A DNA stretch of 64,000 nucleotides from Candidatus Anammoxibacter sp. (GCA_021777105.1 JAIQZQ010000015.1:90402-154401); one strand, 5' to 3'. Numbered from the stretch's first letter, positions 8,852 through 18,285 are shown. The notes: generated by a model not told the origin, from the sequence alone. Translations and numbers: made by a program.

Positions 8852-10858
8852 ATGCTTGAGACAGTTTTAAAAATTGGAAAGGCTTTGCGTGGATCACCAT
8901 CTGGGTTAAAGCATCATCGTTACATAAAGCCATGCCCAAAAGACTCTGAAACGCGAAAAATATTAAGGCTTACGTTGCCATTAAAAAATAGTTTCCAATT
9001 TGACTTTGAAAGAATAGAAGAAATAAAAGATGAAAATATAATAAAAGATAAGCTGTTTTATCCAACATTTAAGACGTCTGAAGCAGATGGTTTAGTAAAA
9101 TATATTTTTGGCGATATTTATTATTCCCTTTCAAAGGGCAAGGAAGTTGGATATTACAGGCTAGAAGATAAATCAAATAAACAAAAGGCTTACCGGGTAA
9201 GTTCTTTTTTTCGTGGAACTGCAGATTTTAAAAGCATAGAAAAAATATATGAAAAACAAACACCTGTAGATTGTCAAAAAGAATCATTTTTGATTACTCT
9301 TTTTCGTAAAGAATTTGAAAAAAATATAGTATTTATTGAGATGTTATTCAAGTATCAATGTGGAATTGTAGAGTTTCTTGGCTCAAAAAGAAACGGGGGA
9401 CCATCAGTATTTATAGAATTGCTATCTAACGAAAAAGAATTGAGACTGCTCACAGCTAAAAATGTTTTTTTTACTATTAAGCAAAGTCGCGCAGCTAAGA
9501 AAATATTTAAAAAAATTATTAATAATGATGCGCCTCAATGGGAGCATATTGAGGCAGATGAAACACAGATCGAGAGTCTTATTAATTATTCAACTGGTGA
9601 TCTGTTCTTGCATTTTGATTTTAACGAAAAACAATGGTATGAATTTGCTGATGAGTTCAATATCATTAATTCAAAGATGCTTGAGGATTTTGCTGAAAAA
9701 TTGTTTAAAGGCGATGGATACATGCTAAAGAAGTACCTTTACAAGACTCTAAGCTCTCCGGAGAAAGATTTGCAGTTTCCAACATTTCATGCGCAAGCAA
9801 GGTATCGCAGTAAACTATTTAAAAATATTGACGAAATCTCAGATTTGCTATATGCCATAAATTACTCCAAAATGGCCTTGATAAAGATTTTATATACAGA
9901 TATTAAGATTGTAGTGTTGCCAAGAGGTATAAACCTTAAAGCTTCGCACTATGAAAGATTTGTTCAGTCTGGAAATTCCTTGAGAGTTGAACAAGAACAA
10001 GAAATGATAATAGGGGAAGAAAATAGTATTATGCACGAACAACTTTTTGATCCATTGGTAGAAAATGTTTCGGATAATATTATAAAGTTTGATCTGATTT
10101 TTAGCAAACAAGGCGGACAAAAGGCCCCTGATATAGACTTAGTTGAAGTTTCTGGAGTTGAAAAAAGTCATTTAAGGGAAATCAATCAACGAATAGGAAA
10201 GATTAAGAGAGATGTTTATGATAAGAGGGAGAATGAAATAAATGTTAAGCTAAAACCCATTAACATCACATGGTCATTTCTTAACATTCTTAGAGATTCA
10301 ACATCAGACATAAAGAAATACCAAAACCATTTGTACAAAGTATTGCCCCAAATTTATACAGGGACATATTATAACGATGCGATACTGTTGCCAGCTATAA
10401 TAGAAAAAACTGAACTAAACATTCGGAACGGTAAGCATGATTTTAATTTACTCAAATACGATTTTTATTTTCTTTTAATGATACGAAATACTATTCCTGA
10501 AGGAGGTGAACTTATGAAGGTTCATAAATCACAAAGTTATAAGGTTGGATTAATGTTAGGAGAACTAGCTCGCCAATTTGCATCATGGCGAGTTGATTGC
10601 CCTATAAAATCATTTGAGAAAAGTTATGTTGGCACGCTTTCACGACGTATAACGACGATTTCCGATTTGATTAGATTTAAAACTTTTATTGAAGAAAAAT
10701 TAATTCTTCATGGAAAGGCTCCTTTTACGCACGCAACTTCTGTAAAATTAGCAGAAGGTATAAAAGTATTAGAATTATCTTCAAATGAAAGGTACGACAG
10801 GCATAATTGTGCTTTTGGATTCTTTGAGAGCTATTTTGCTACATCTTTTTCTAAATAG
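8852..10858 (+). CDS. cas8b: Cas8b/Csh1-type large subunit of the type I-B Cascade
   Basis: This 668-aa protein sits directly before cas7 and cas5, where type I-B systems encode the large subunit that recognises the PAM and holds non-target DNA. It is Lys/Glu-rich and mostly helical. The C-terminal part (about 540-640) with YKVGLMLGELARQFASWR resembles the helical-bundle end of Csh1/TM1802-like proteins. There is no zinc-finger Cys cluster of the Cas8a type. Assignment rests on position, length and this C-terminal similarity. It opens an AT-rich block (cas8b to cas3) whose codon use differs from cas6. GGGGAAATA precedes the ATG. Confidence 0.8.
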   Translation: MLETVLKIGKALRGSPSGLKHHRYIKPCPKDSETRKILRLTLPLKNSFQFDFERIEEIKDENIIKDKLFYPTFKTSEADGLVKYIFGDIYYSLSKGKEVGYYRLEDKSNKQKAYRVSSFFRGTADFKSIEKIYEKQTPVDCQKESFLITLFRKEFEKNIVFIEMLFKYQCGIVEFLGSKRNGGPSVFIELLSNEKELRLLTAKNVFFTIKQSRAAKKIFKKIINNDAPQWEHIEADETQIESLINYSTGDLFLHFDFNEKQWYEFADEFNIINSKMLEDFAEKLFKGDGYMLKKYLYKTLSSPEKDLQFPTFHAQARYRSKLFKNIDEISDLLYAINYSKMALIKILYTDIKIVVLPRGINLKASHYERFVQSGNSLRVEQEQEMIIGEENSIMHEQLFDPLVENVSDNIIKFDLIFSKQGGQKAPDIDLVEVSGVEKSHLREINQRIGKIKRDVYDKRENEINVKLKPINITWSFLNILRDSTSDIKKYQNHLYKVLPQIYTGTYYNDAILLPAIIEKTELNIRNGKHDFNLLKYDFYFLLMIRNTIPEGGELMKVHKSQSYKVGLMLGELARQFASWRVDCPIKSFEKSYVGTLSRRITTISDLIRFKTFIEEKLILHGKAPFTHATSVKLAEGIKVLELSSNERYDRHNCAFGFFESYFATSFSK

Positions 10859-10920
10859 AATTATAAAGCAACTTTATATATAAAAACCGATAAATTTGAT
10901 TCACGAAAGGAGATGCGAAA

Positions 10921-11937
10921 ATGGAAACAACAAATGAATTAATAAACGATACACAAGGTGGCCAACTTGCAAAATCCGAGATTCTTTTTCTTTATGAAAG
11001 CACTTATTCAATCCCTAATGGAGATCCTTTTACGGGTGAGCAACGCTATGATGAGGAGACAAAAAAAGTGCTAGTAAGCGACGTAAGGATCAAAAGGTTT
11101 ATCCGCGATTATATGTTTAACAACGGTAAAGTAATATATGTAGTTAACGATACTTCTAAAGAAGAAAGCGGTGATTCTGGAGCCGCTGCTCGCTTTAGGT
11201 CTTTAAGAGAGAAATATAAAAGTCTAAATAAAACAGCAGAAATCCTAAAAGAATGTATTGATGTGAGGCTATTTGGAGGTATTTTGACTTTAAAGGACTC
11301 TGAAGCAAAAAAAATTCAACCAAAAATAGATAAAGGTCATGTAAATATTACTGGCCCTGTACAATTTGCGCTATTGAATCCCTCTTTGAATGAGGTGGAT
11401 TTACGTATGCATCAAAATACATCTGTGTTTGCTTCAAGTGTTGAGAAATCACAAGGCGCAATAGGTACCACTACTGTGGTTCCATACGCAGTAAATCAAA
11501 TACATGGATGGGTAAATCCGTACTCTGCAAAGCATACTGACCTTACCAACTCCGATGTTAACATGATGTTTCAAGCTTTATGGGAAAGTATAAACTGCGC
11601 AAATACACGTTCAAAGTCAAATCAAAATTCGTTATTGCTGTTTCAAATTATATATTCTGAGCCAACAAAGAAACTTTATGGTCTTGATAGATTGATTAAG
11701 ATTTCGTCAAATGATAATAAACGTGGTGAACAGCTTCGTAGTATTGATGATTTTGATTTTGATTTCAGTAAATTAATTGATGCGGTAAAATCAAATATTG
11801 TCACTGAAGTTAGGTATTATTGTGAATTTAAAGATATTGAAAATCAAATAACTTCTGCGCTTGGAAAAGATAATAACAAATTTAAGAAGATGAATTTCGC
11901 TGAAAGTAAAGTTTTAGATAAAGGAGTTGAAAAATGA
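10921..11937 (+). CDS. cas7: Cas7 (Csh2-type) Cascade backbone protein
   Basis: Cas7 multimerises along the crRNA to form the Cascade backbone. The 338-aa protein carries the family's N-terminal signature: EILFLYESTYSIPNGDP (about 20-36), then RYDEETKKVLVSDVRIKRFI (about 41-60), and the central GPVQFALLNPS followed by GTTTVVPYAVNQIHGWVNP. This pattern is specific to the I-B Csh2 group. AAAGGAGATG precedes the start. It follows cas8b by 62 nt and overlaps cas5 by 4 nt, so the genes are co-transcribed. Confidence 0.95.
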   Translation: METTNELINDTQGGQLAKSEILFLYESTYSIPNGDPFTGEQRYDEETKKVLVSDVRIKRFIRDYMFNNGKVIYVVNDTSKEESGDSGAAARFRSLREKYKSLNKTAEILKECIDVRLFGGILTLKDSEAKKIQPKIDKGHVNITGPVQFALLNPSLNEVDLRMHQNTSVFASSVEKSQGAIGTTTVVPYAVNQIHGWVNPYSAKHTDLTNSDVNMMFQALWESINCANTRSKSNQNSLLLFQIIYSEPTKKLYGLDRLIKISSNDNKRGEQLRSIDDFDFDFSKLIDAVKSNIVTEVRYYCEFKDIENQITSALGKDNNKFKKMNFAESKVLDKGVEK

Positions 11938-12632
11938 ACGGCTTGCAGTTGACTATTGCAGGTAATTGGGCTCATTTTAAAAAACCGGAAACTAACAATA
12001 ATCCGCTTACTCATGATTTCATTACAAAAACAGCTCTTATTGGGTTAATAGGCGCTATTCTTGGAAAAGAACGAGATGAAATGCGTCCTTTGTTTCCGCA
12101 ATTAAGTGATGATTTGCTTTATGGCGTGCAAATCACAAAATCCGTAAAGAAGGAGTCGTGGGGCTTTACAATGCGCAAAGCGGTAAACTTAATGGATAAA
12201 GCTCCAAAGCACATGGAGTTTTTAAAGAATCCTGAATTCCGTGTTGCGATAGCTCTAAGCAACATGCGATCAGCAAATATATTTTATAGCTTTACTGAAT
12301 GTTTAAAAAATCAAGAGGCAAAATATACCCCTGTCCTAGGGTTACATAATTGCCCCGCAAATTTACAGTTTCAATCTGAAGGGGAGTTTTCAAAAAAGCA
12401 AGATGGAATGTTTAAAACAAGATGCGTAGTTTCAAATAAGCACGTTTTGAATATTAAAGAGACATTGCAATTTCGCATTGGATTTGAACGAATCCCTACA
12501 TTTCAAAATGACGATTTCTGGAATTTGCCGGAAAGATATGTTGAAGTGGTTTATCCGTCAGAGAGTAAAGAGATTGTTGTTACTGGAGAATATTACAACT
12601 ATTCAGATGGAGAATGCTGGTGGTTGATTTAA
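11934..12632 (+). CDS. cas5: Cas5 (type I-B, Cas5h-like)
   Basis: Cas5 caps the 5' handle of the crRNA in Cascade. The 232-aa protein has the typical start GLQLTIAGNWAHFKKPETNN followed by KTALIGLIGAILGKERDE, the Cas5 RAMP beta-strand and Gly-rich helix, and FRIGFERIP further on. It overlaps cas7 by 4 nt (ATGA) and the cas3 start by 19 nt, so translation is tightly coupled. Confidence 0.92.
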   Translation: MNGLQLTIAGNWAHFKKPETNNNPLTHDFITKTALIGLIGAILGKERDEMRPLFPQLSDDLLYGVQITKSVKKESWGFTMRKAVNLMDKAPKHMEFLKNPEFRVAIALSNMRSANIFYSFTECLKNQEAKYTPVLGLHNCPANLQFQSEGEFSKKQDGMFKTRCVVSNKHVLNIKETLQFRIGFERIPTFQNDDFWNLPERYVEVVYPSESKEIVVTGEYYNYSDGECWWLI

Positions 12633-14995
12633 CACAATATCGATCTCATCCAAATAAACAGCTTCTTGTGCATACTCATGGTGTTATTAATTGTATTCAT
12701 GCCGGCACAAAACTTAAGATTACTAAACTTGCCGCAATTTTTCACGATGCTGGAAAATTAAACCCAAACTTTCAGCGAAAACTAGATATGCCTGCTACAT
12801 GCGGATATTCAAATCATTCATATCTTTCAGCCTTTGCATTCTTATGTTATTGTGCCTCTAATCAAGATGCTGTTCTAAATGGATTTAATAATGAAAAAGA
12901 GTGGATAGGGAGTGTTCTTGCCATTATTGCGCATCATCATGGTAATTTGCCAGATTTCCCAATAATTCTTAAAGATGAAGAATATTCAAGGTTATTATCA
13001 TTTCTAAATGACAGTCCTGATTTACCTGTATCAGAATTTTTAGGAGAATTTATTCCTCATAATAGATTTTTGGTCTTAAATCATCATCTAAAAGATGAAT
13101 TTAAAAATAGTATACAGATACAACTCACAAAACAAATTACAAATCCCATAACCTTTTTTCTTGAGACACAATTTGCTTTTGCGTCACTTATTACAGCTGA
13201 TAAGACAGATGCAAGCAATCATCAAACCAAAGAAGGGTTCTGTGATTTTAGCGTACAATTTAATAATAAACTTAAAAATCATTGTAATAAATTTTTAGAT
13301 ATAACTGATCTTGATAAAATTAGAAGCAAAATGCGGAAGGAAGCAATCCTAAAAATTAAAACAGAGTTGTTTGATGGTAAACGGATATTCTCGCTTACAG
13401 CTCCGACGGGTTCTGGTAAAACGATGATACTACTTTCGCTTGCAGGTGAGATCTTAAGCGATAATTCAGGAATGCGCATTATATATGCTTTGCCATTTTT
13501 ATCAATTACTGAACAAGTTGAAAAAATCTGTAGAAATGTCTTCAAAGGTCTGAATGATTTAATCTGTCGTATAGATTCTCAAACTGAAAATAGTGGTTTT
13601 GAGAGCTTTCAGAACGCACTTGATTCGGATCCTGTTTTTATTAAAGATATCTTTGCTACGCAATTTGCAGAAGATACTTTTGATTATCCTTTTATAATTA
13701 CAACCTTTGTTCGCCTCTTTGAGACTTTAGTTAGCAACCGAAATGCAACATTGCTTAAGCTTCCAAATTTTTCAAATACTATTTTTCTAATTGATGAAAT
13801 TCAATCATTGCCTCCCAGACTTTATGGTTTTTTTGTGGCTCTGCTTGGTGTTTTTTGTAAAAAGTTTAATTCTTATGCAATAATTTCATCTGCAACAATG
13901 CCCAATTTTGACTTGCCCAATAATAAACATAGCCTCAAGGATATGTTTAAAGATTATATATCACCGCCAGAATTGCTTTCTTTGGATTATTTCAATGAGA
14001 AAATTTTTGACCGGTATCACATTGAAAGGTTAATAGAACCGGTGAATATAGAACAACTTGCAGGTATGATTATAAGAGAAAACAAATCAACTTTGGTTAT
14101 TCTAAACACCATACAGGATACAAAAGATTTATTTAATGAATTATTTAATTGCAATATTGATTATGAGCTAATTCTTCTAAATACTCATTTTACGCCAGAT
14201 GATAGAAAAATTAAAATTGATCGCTGCATAATGTTCCTTGATGAAGGCAAAAGAGTTGTGCTTATTTCTACCCAGCTTATAGAGGCAGGTGTAGACATTG
14301 ATTTTCCAATATTATATAGGGATTTTTGCCCTATTCCAAGTATCGTTCAATCTTCTGGGCGGTGCAATAGAAATGGAAAGCGTACTACAAAAGGACGGAT
14401 AATAATATTTGACCTTCAGAAAAATGACCAGAGTCGTTCTTCTTTTATTTATAGAGGAAAAGATTCACGATTTCTTCTCTATGCGAAGGAAAAAATCCAA
14501 GGTTTTTTATCCGAACCTGTACTTTTTAAGTTACAGGAATCTTTTTTTGATGAATTACAAGCTAATACACTTTTTGGTTTTCATTATGATAAAATATTTA
14601 AGAATGGTGAGGTTGATTTTATTCAAAGATTAAAAGAAGGGGCGTTTGCGGAAATAGGAAAATTTAGACTAATTAGTGAATCCGATTTTGGAGAAGAATA
14701 CCGTTATTATATCACTCAAGATGGCGATGATGTTACTTTTGAAGAATTAGAAAAGCATCAAGAGGAACTGAAAAATATCAAATTTCATGATTTTGACAAG
14801 AGAAAACTTAAATATATTCAAATAGAAAAGCATCTCAGAGGAATGGCTGGACATATTGTACAGGTAAGGTTAAAGGATACCGATGTGAAACCGATAGCAT
14901 GTAGCAATGAATGTTGTGGACTACTTAAACTATCCAAAAGTAGTTATAGCCCAGTGACAGGTATCCTTTTGTCAACTGAGAATCAAATTTTATAG
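12614..14995 (+). CDS. cas3: Cas3 nuclease-helicase (HD + DExH)
   Basis: Cas3 is recruited to the Cascade R-loop and nicks, unwinds and degrades target DNA. In 793 aa it has an N-terminal HD nuclease domain (VHTHG, then IFHDAGK near residue 44, and HHHGNLP near 118). A superfamily 2 helicase follows: Walker A TAPTGSGKT (about 259), LIDEIQSLP (about 394), SSATMP, STQLIEAGVDID (about 555) and SSGRCNRNGKR (motif VI). The domain order is normal for I-B. The start overlaps cas5 by 19 nt; a GTG 6 nt later is an alternative. It is the last gene of the AT-rich interference block. Confidence 0.96.
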   Translation: MLVVDLTQYRSHPNKQLLVHTHGVINCIHAGTKLKITKLAAIFHDAGKLNPNFQRKLDMPATCGYSNHSYLSAFAFLCYCASNQDAVLNGFNNEKEWIGSVLAIIAHHHGNLPDFPIILKDEEYSRLLSFLNDSPDLPVSEFLGEFIPHNRFLVLNHHLKDEFKNSIQIQLTKQITNPITFFLETQFAFASLITADKTDASNHQTKEGFCDFSVQFNNKLKNHCNKFLDITDLDKIRSKMRKEAILKIKTELFDGKRIFSLTAPTGSGKTMILLSLAGEILSDNSGMRIIYALPFLSITEQVEKICRNVFKGLNDLICRIDSQTENSGFESFQNALDSDPVFIKDIFATQFAEDTFDYPFIITTFVRLFETLVSNRNATLLKLPNFSNTIFLIDEIQSLPPRLYGFFVALLGVFCKKFNSYAIISSATMPNFDLPNNKHSLKDMFKDYISPPELLSLDYFNEKIFDRYHIERLIEPVNIEQLAGMIIRENKSTLVILNTIQDTKDLFNELFNCNIDYELILLNTHFTPDDRKIKIDRCIMFLDEGKRVVLISTQLIEAGVDIDFPILYRDFCPIPSIVQSSGRCNRNGKRTTKGRIIIFDLQKNDQSRSSFIYRGKDSRFLLYAKEKIQGFLSEPVLFKLQESFFDELQANTLFGFHYDKIFKNGEVDFIQRLKEGAFAEIGKFRLISESDFGEEYRYYITQDGDDVTFEELEKHQEELKNIKFHDFDKRKLKYIQIEKHLRGMAGHIVQVRLKDTDVKPIACSNECCGLLKLSKSSYSPVTGILLSTENQIL

Positions 14996-15078
14996 CAAGC
15001 TTTTGTGTTACAGCTTGTTATTTCTTGAAGTTAAAGAAATATCGTTTGCCAATGTTTTTATACTGATAACATTTATAT

Positions 15079-15234
15079 ATGGCTATATCCCAACAATCTA
15101 AACCCCAAACAACCGGAACTGAAATTAATTACTACTTCTTGTGCAAAAAGAAGCTTTGGTATTTTACGCATGGGATTCAGATAGAGCAGGTGGGGCCGGC
15201 CTATCTTGGCATGCTAATCTGGATAGGGGGCTAA
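15079..15234 (+). pseudogene. truncated duplicate of cas4 (N-terminal 40 codons)
   Basis: An open frame of 51 codons repeats the N-terminus of the intact cas4 at 15660: it begins MAISQQSKPQTTGTEINYYF and continues LCKKKLWYFTHGIQIEQ before diverging and stopping at the TAA at 15232. The similarity also covers the upstream AACATTTATA. The copy keeps the first iron-sulfur Cys but lacks the nuclease core and the three C-terminal Cys, so it cannot work as Cas4. The PaREP1-like gene lies exactly between the two copies. Confidence 0.85.
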
Positions 15235-15242
15235 TATCCGGT

Positions 15243-15611
15243 TTATATCTCAAATTTGCCGCGAACGCGTGAGGAGAATTGTTTGATTCTTTGGGATGCG
15301 CGTTTGATTACTTCGGGCGGGAGGTTGTCTTCGTAAAAGTTTTGATGCATTGAGTTGGCTATGCTAACTATATCCAATATGCTTTTGTCCTTAAGTTCGT
15401 TTGCAATAGAGGCAAGGTAGAAGGCTATGCCGTCGTGGGTTTTGATTGTTTTTTTACGCGAGGCGGCTATGGCCTTGGTAATTGTAGCGGTTGCGCCCCA
15501 AAGTTTCTCTGAAACCTGCGAATAGTTCTTTTCCTTAAAGAACCTTTCAGATACGCTTAAATATTTCTCATGCAGGGCCACATATTTAGTTGTCTTGCCG
15601 TTTGTCTTCAT
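15243..15611 (-). CDS. PaREP1-like small helical protein
   Basis: This 122-aa all-helical protein contains KNYSQVSEKLWGATATITKA and later SIANSMHQNFYEDNLPPEVI. These match the pattern of PaREP1-type proteins (first named in Pyrobaculum): an SEKLWGA helix, then a LH-NFYE helix. This fold is thought to be related to HEPN/four-helix nucleic-acid-linked domains; the function is unknown. It is antisense to cas genes and flanked by a truncated and an intact cas4 start, which suggests insertion with duplication of the cas4 5' end. No catalytic R-x4-6-H HEPN motif is obvious. Confidence 0.6.
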   Translation of the reverse strand: MKTNGKTTKYVALHEKYLSVSERFFKEKNYSQVSEKLWGATATITKAIAASRKKTIKTHDGIAFYLASIANELKDKSILDIVSIANSMHQNFYEDNLPPEVIKRASQRIKQFSSRVRGKFEI

Positions 15612-15659
15612 TATTGTATTTTATTAATAAAACAAAATTTGTCAATACAACATTTATAA

Positions 15660-16172
15660 ATGGCTATATCTCAACAATCACAACAACAAACAACCGGAAC
15701 TGAAATAAATTACTACTTCCTGTGCAAAAAGAAGCTTTGGTATTTTACGCATGGGATTCAGATGGAGCAGGGGAGTGATTTGGTCTATCTTGGCAAGTTG
15801 CTTCATGAGACGTCTTATAATCGTGAAAAGAAAGAGATTGATATTGATAACGCCATTAAAATTGACTTTATTGACAAGGATCGTGTGATACATGAGGTTA
15901 AGAAGTCCGACAAGGTTGAGGAGCCTCATATTTGGCAGCTTAAATATTACATCTGGTTTCTTAAACAAAAGGGCGTTGAGGGCGTTTGCGGTAAAATAAA
16001 CTATCCTAAACTAAAAAAATGTGTCGATGTTGTATTGGAGCCCGCGGATGAAAAGGAGATAGAAAAAATATTAGAGGAAGTTAAAGGCATTAAAGAGAGC
16101 GAAGCTCCGCCGGCGGTTAAACAAATGAGAATTTGTAAAAAATGCAGTTACGCTGATATCTGTTGGGTGTGA
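15660..16172 (+). CDS. cas4: Cas4 nuclease (Fe-S, RecB-like)
   Basis: Cas4 trims pre-spacers and selects PAM-correct ends with Cas1-Cas2. The 170-aa protein has the four Cys of the Fe-S cluster: one in YFLCKKKLW near residue 23 and three at the C-terminus (ICKKCSYADICWV). The RecB-like core shows VIHEVKKSDK (catalytic Glu and Lys) and WQLKYYIWFL (the QxxxY motif). It lies 18 nt before cas1 on the same strand. Its 5' end is duplicated upstream at 15079. No strong ribosome site precedes the ATG. Confidence 0.95.
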   Translation: MAISQQSQQQTTGTEINYYFLCKKKLWYFTHGIQMEQGSDLVYLGKLLHETSYNREKKEIDIDNAIKIDFIDKDRVIHEVKKSDKVEEPHIWQLKYYIWFLKQKGVEGVCGKINYPKLKKCVDVVLEPADEKEIEKILEEVKGIKESEAPPAVKQMRICKKCSYADICWV

Positions 16173-16190
16173 CGATGGGGGAAAGGAAAT

Positions 16191-17183
16191 ATGAAACAGA
16201 GCTACTACATATTTAATAATGGAAGGTTGAAGCGCAAGGAAAACACCATATTTCTTGAAAAGGAGGACGGTTCGCGCTCAATTATCCCCATAGAGAACAC
16301 TGAGGCTATCTACGCCCTGGGCGAGCTGGATTTTAACACTAAATTGTTTAATTATCTTGCTCAAAAGGGCATTCCCGTGCATATCTTTAACTATTATGGG
16401 TATTATTCCGGCAGCTATTATCCCAGGGAATCTCTTATATCCGGGCGCCTTTTGATTAAACAGACAAATCACTATACAAACAAAAAGAAAAGATTAGACC
16501 TTGCAAAAAGGTTTATTGACGCCGGCAGTTTTAACATTCAGAAAAATTTGAGATATCACAATAACAGAGGCAAGGTGCTTGAAGATTTTATAAAAAGTAT
16601 TGAAGAACACAGGCTGCAAATTGAGAAGTGCGAGTCCATTGAAGAGTTAATGGGCATAGAGGGCAATATCAGAAATACATATTACAAATCGTGGCCAATA
16701 ATAATTGAACAAGAGGTTGATTTTACAAAACGAGTCAAACAGCCGCCGGACAATATGGTTAACACCCTTATTTCATATCTAAACTCAATGGTGTACACAA
16801 CAGCGCTTGGCGAAATCTACCATACTCAGCTTAGCCCGTTAATATCATTTTTGCACGAGCCCGGGACCAGACGATACTCCCTTAGCCTGGATTTGGCCGA
16901 GATATTTAAACCCATATTCAGCGACCGCATAATTTTTACCCTTTTAAATCGGCGGCAATTAACTGAGGATGATTTTATGCAAGAGGTAAACTTTTGTTAC
17001 CTTAAGGAAAAGGGGCGAAAAACCGTTATAAGGGAGTATGATGATAGATTGAAAACAATAATAACCCATAAGAAACTTGGAAGAAAAGTCTCATACCGAT
17101 ATCTTGTAAGGCTTGAGTGTTATAAACTTGTTAAACATTTAATAGGCGAACAAGAGTACGAAGGATTCAAAATATGGTGGTAG
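16191..17183 (+). CDS. cas1: Cas1 integrase
   Basis: Cas1 with Cas2 integrates new spacers at the leader end of the array. The 330-aa protein has the N-terminal beta domain and a helical C-terminal domain with the metal ligands: Glu in MGIEGNIRNTYY (about residue 158), His in LISFLHEPGTRRYSLSLDLA (about 223) and Asp in the same block. AAAGGAAAT precedes the ATG. It is 18 nt downstream of cas4, but cas2 does not follow directly: a 630-nt gap with repeat elements separates them, which is unusual. Confidence 0.96.
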   Translation: MKQSYYIFNNGRLKRKENTIFLEKEDGSRSIIPIENTEAIYALGELDFNTKLFNYLAQKGIPVHIFNYYGYYSGSYYPRESLISGRLLIKQTNHYTNKKKRLDLAKRFIDAGSFNIQKNLRYHNNRGKVLEDFIKSIEEHRLQIEKCESIEELMGIEGNIRNTYYKSWPIIIEQEVDFTKRVKQPPDNMVNTLISYLNSMVYTTALGEIYHTQLSPLISFLHEPGTRRYSLSLDLAEIFKPIFSDRIIFTLLNRRQLTEDDFMQEVNFCYLKEKGRKTVIREYDDRLKTIITHKKLGRKVSYRYLVRLECYKLVKHLIGEQEYEGFKIWW

Positions 17184-17243
17184 GGGGGGGGCGGCCCGGC
17201 GATATAAGTTGATTGTAAACATTTTTATATTAATATGTTACGA

Positions 17244-17338
17244 GGCTACTATTCACCATTAATAACATGGATGGTTCCAGTTGTCACTATGCCTGTCGCA
17301 GTGATAGAGGGCTACTATTCACCATTAATAACATGGAT
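17244..17338 (+). CRISPR. possible one-spacer mini-CRISPR unit of a different repeat type
   Basis: Two identical 29-nt direct repeats (17244-17272 and 17310-17338; GGCTACTATTCACC at the start, AATAACATGGAT at the end) are separated by 37 nt of unrelated sequence. These sizes match the 29-nt repeat and mid-30s spacers of the main arrays, but the repeat is unrelated in sequence and lacks ATTGAAAC. It lies between cas1 and cas2. It may be a relic of another CRISPR type or just a chance short duplication. Confidence 0.4.
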
Positions 17339-17562
17339 TTAATTGCCTGTTATAGAGCGCGGTAACCGTGTTACAGCATAGATATGATTTATTAAATTAG
17401 CGCGTACGGCGCATTTTTTATATTACTATTTTATCGTTAAGCTTTATATAAACAGCCTTTTGTTAAAATAAACGCAGAGGCCGCAAATAGCGCAGAGGAG
17501 CGCAGAGAAATATACGAATATTTTGTTTAAACTATTAATAAATATATATCGCTTTTGTTTTT

Positions 17563-17625
17563 CTCTGCGTACTCTGCGTACTCTGCGTACTCTGCGTACT
17601 CTGCGTACTCTGCGTACTCTGCGTT
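17563..17625. repeat. tandem 9-nt repeat (CTCTGCGTA x7)
   Basis: Seven head-to-tail copies of CTCTGCGTA, the last ending GTT. About 100 nt upstream the complementary word occurs as CGCAGAGGAGCGCAGAG, so transcripts could fold back. This is the CTCTGCG family of the island's word repeats. The rest of the cas1-cas2 gap (17184-17815) is AT-rich and has no other gene. Confidence 0.85.
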
Positions 17626-17815
17626 AATTTATTAACTTATTACAAATTTAACAGCATTATCAATTTTTCGTTTTGCCGTAACTTATTTGGAAGTTATAGT
17701 TAAAAAGCAAATACCTTTATAATTAAATTAACATCAACACGGTTAATGTACTCAATATTAACTATAACGTAGAAATGCTTACTAAAATTTCAAATATTTT
17801 TAGCTATATTTAGTT

Positions 17816-18076
17816 ATGTATATAATAGCAGTATATGATGTTGACAAAGGCAGGTGTGGGAAAATGCTCAAGCTTTGCAGGGCATATCTTAACCATATTC
17901 AGAACTCCGTATTTGAAGGGGAGATATCCGAAGGAAAGCTTGAAGAGTTGAAGATTAGGGCGGGCAAAATTATGAAAAACGACGACTCTCTTATTGTTTT
18001 TGCATCAAGAAACGAAAAGTGGCTTGAAAAGTCAATAATTGGGAGCGACAAAAGGCCGGTTGATAACATACTTTAA
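17816..18076 (+). CDS. cas2: Cas2
   Basis: This 86-aa ferredoxin-fold partner of Cas1 begins MYIIAVYDVDKGRCGKMLKL, with the conserved Asp at the end of beta-1, and continues LNHIQNSVFEGEISEGKLEEL. This is the Cas2 pattern in which the second strand follows the Q-SVFEG motif. It lies 630 nt after cas1 and directly before the leader of the first array. Its last 65 codons, with the leader, are duplicated before the second array (21533-21731). I see no good ribosome site. Confidence 0.95.
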   Translation: MYIIAVYDVDKGRCGKMLKLCRAYLNHIQNSVFEGEISEGKLEELKIRAGKIMKNDDSLIVFASRNEKWLEKSIIGSDKRPVDNIL

Positions 18077-18285
18077 TCTGTCAACCCCCAGCTTTTGTCA
18101 CCCAAATTTGTAATATGCGCATAAAAAATAATATAAAAATATCATATCTCTTTAAAAATCAATATGTTACAATCCTATGTCAACCCCCCGGCGTTTTAAC
18201 GTTATTAGAGGTTGACGAAAAATAGAGCCTTATTTACCCACATTTTAAGTCATAACCCATTGATTTTATTAGGCCGAAAAAACGG
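18077..18285 (+). promoter_or_regulatory. CRISPR leader of array 1
   Basis: About 209 nt between cas2 and the first repeat: AT-rich, non-coding, and nearly identical to 21732-21940 before array 2. Conserved pieces include TATGCGCATAAAAAATAATA, CAATCCTATGTCAACC and AACCCATTGATTTTATTAGG just before the first repeat. Leader orientation agrees with repeats ending in ATTGAAAC and with decay at the far end. It should hold the array promoter and the Cas1-Cas2 integration signals. Confidence 0.85.
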
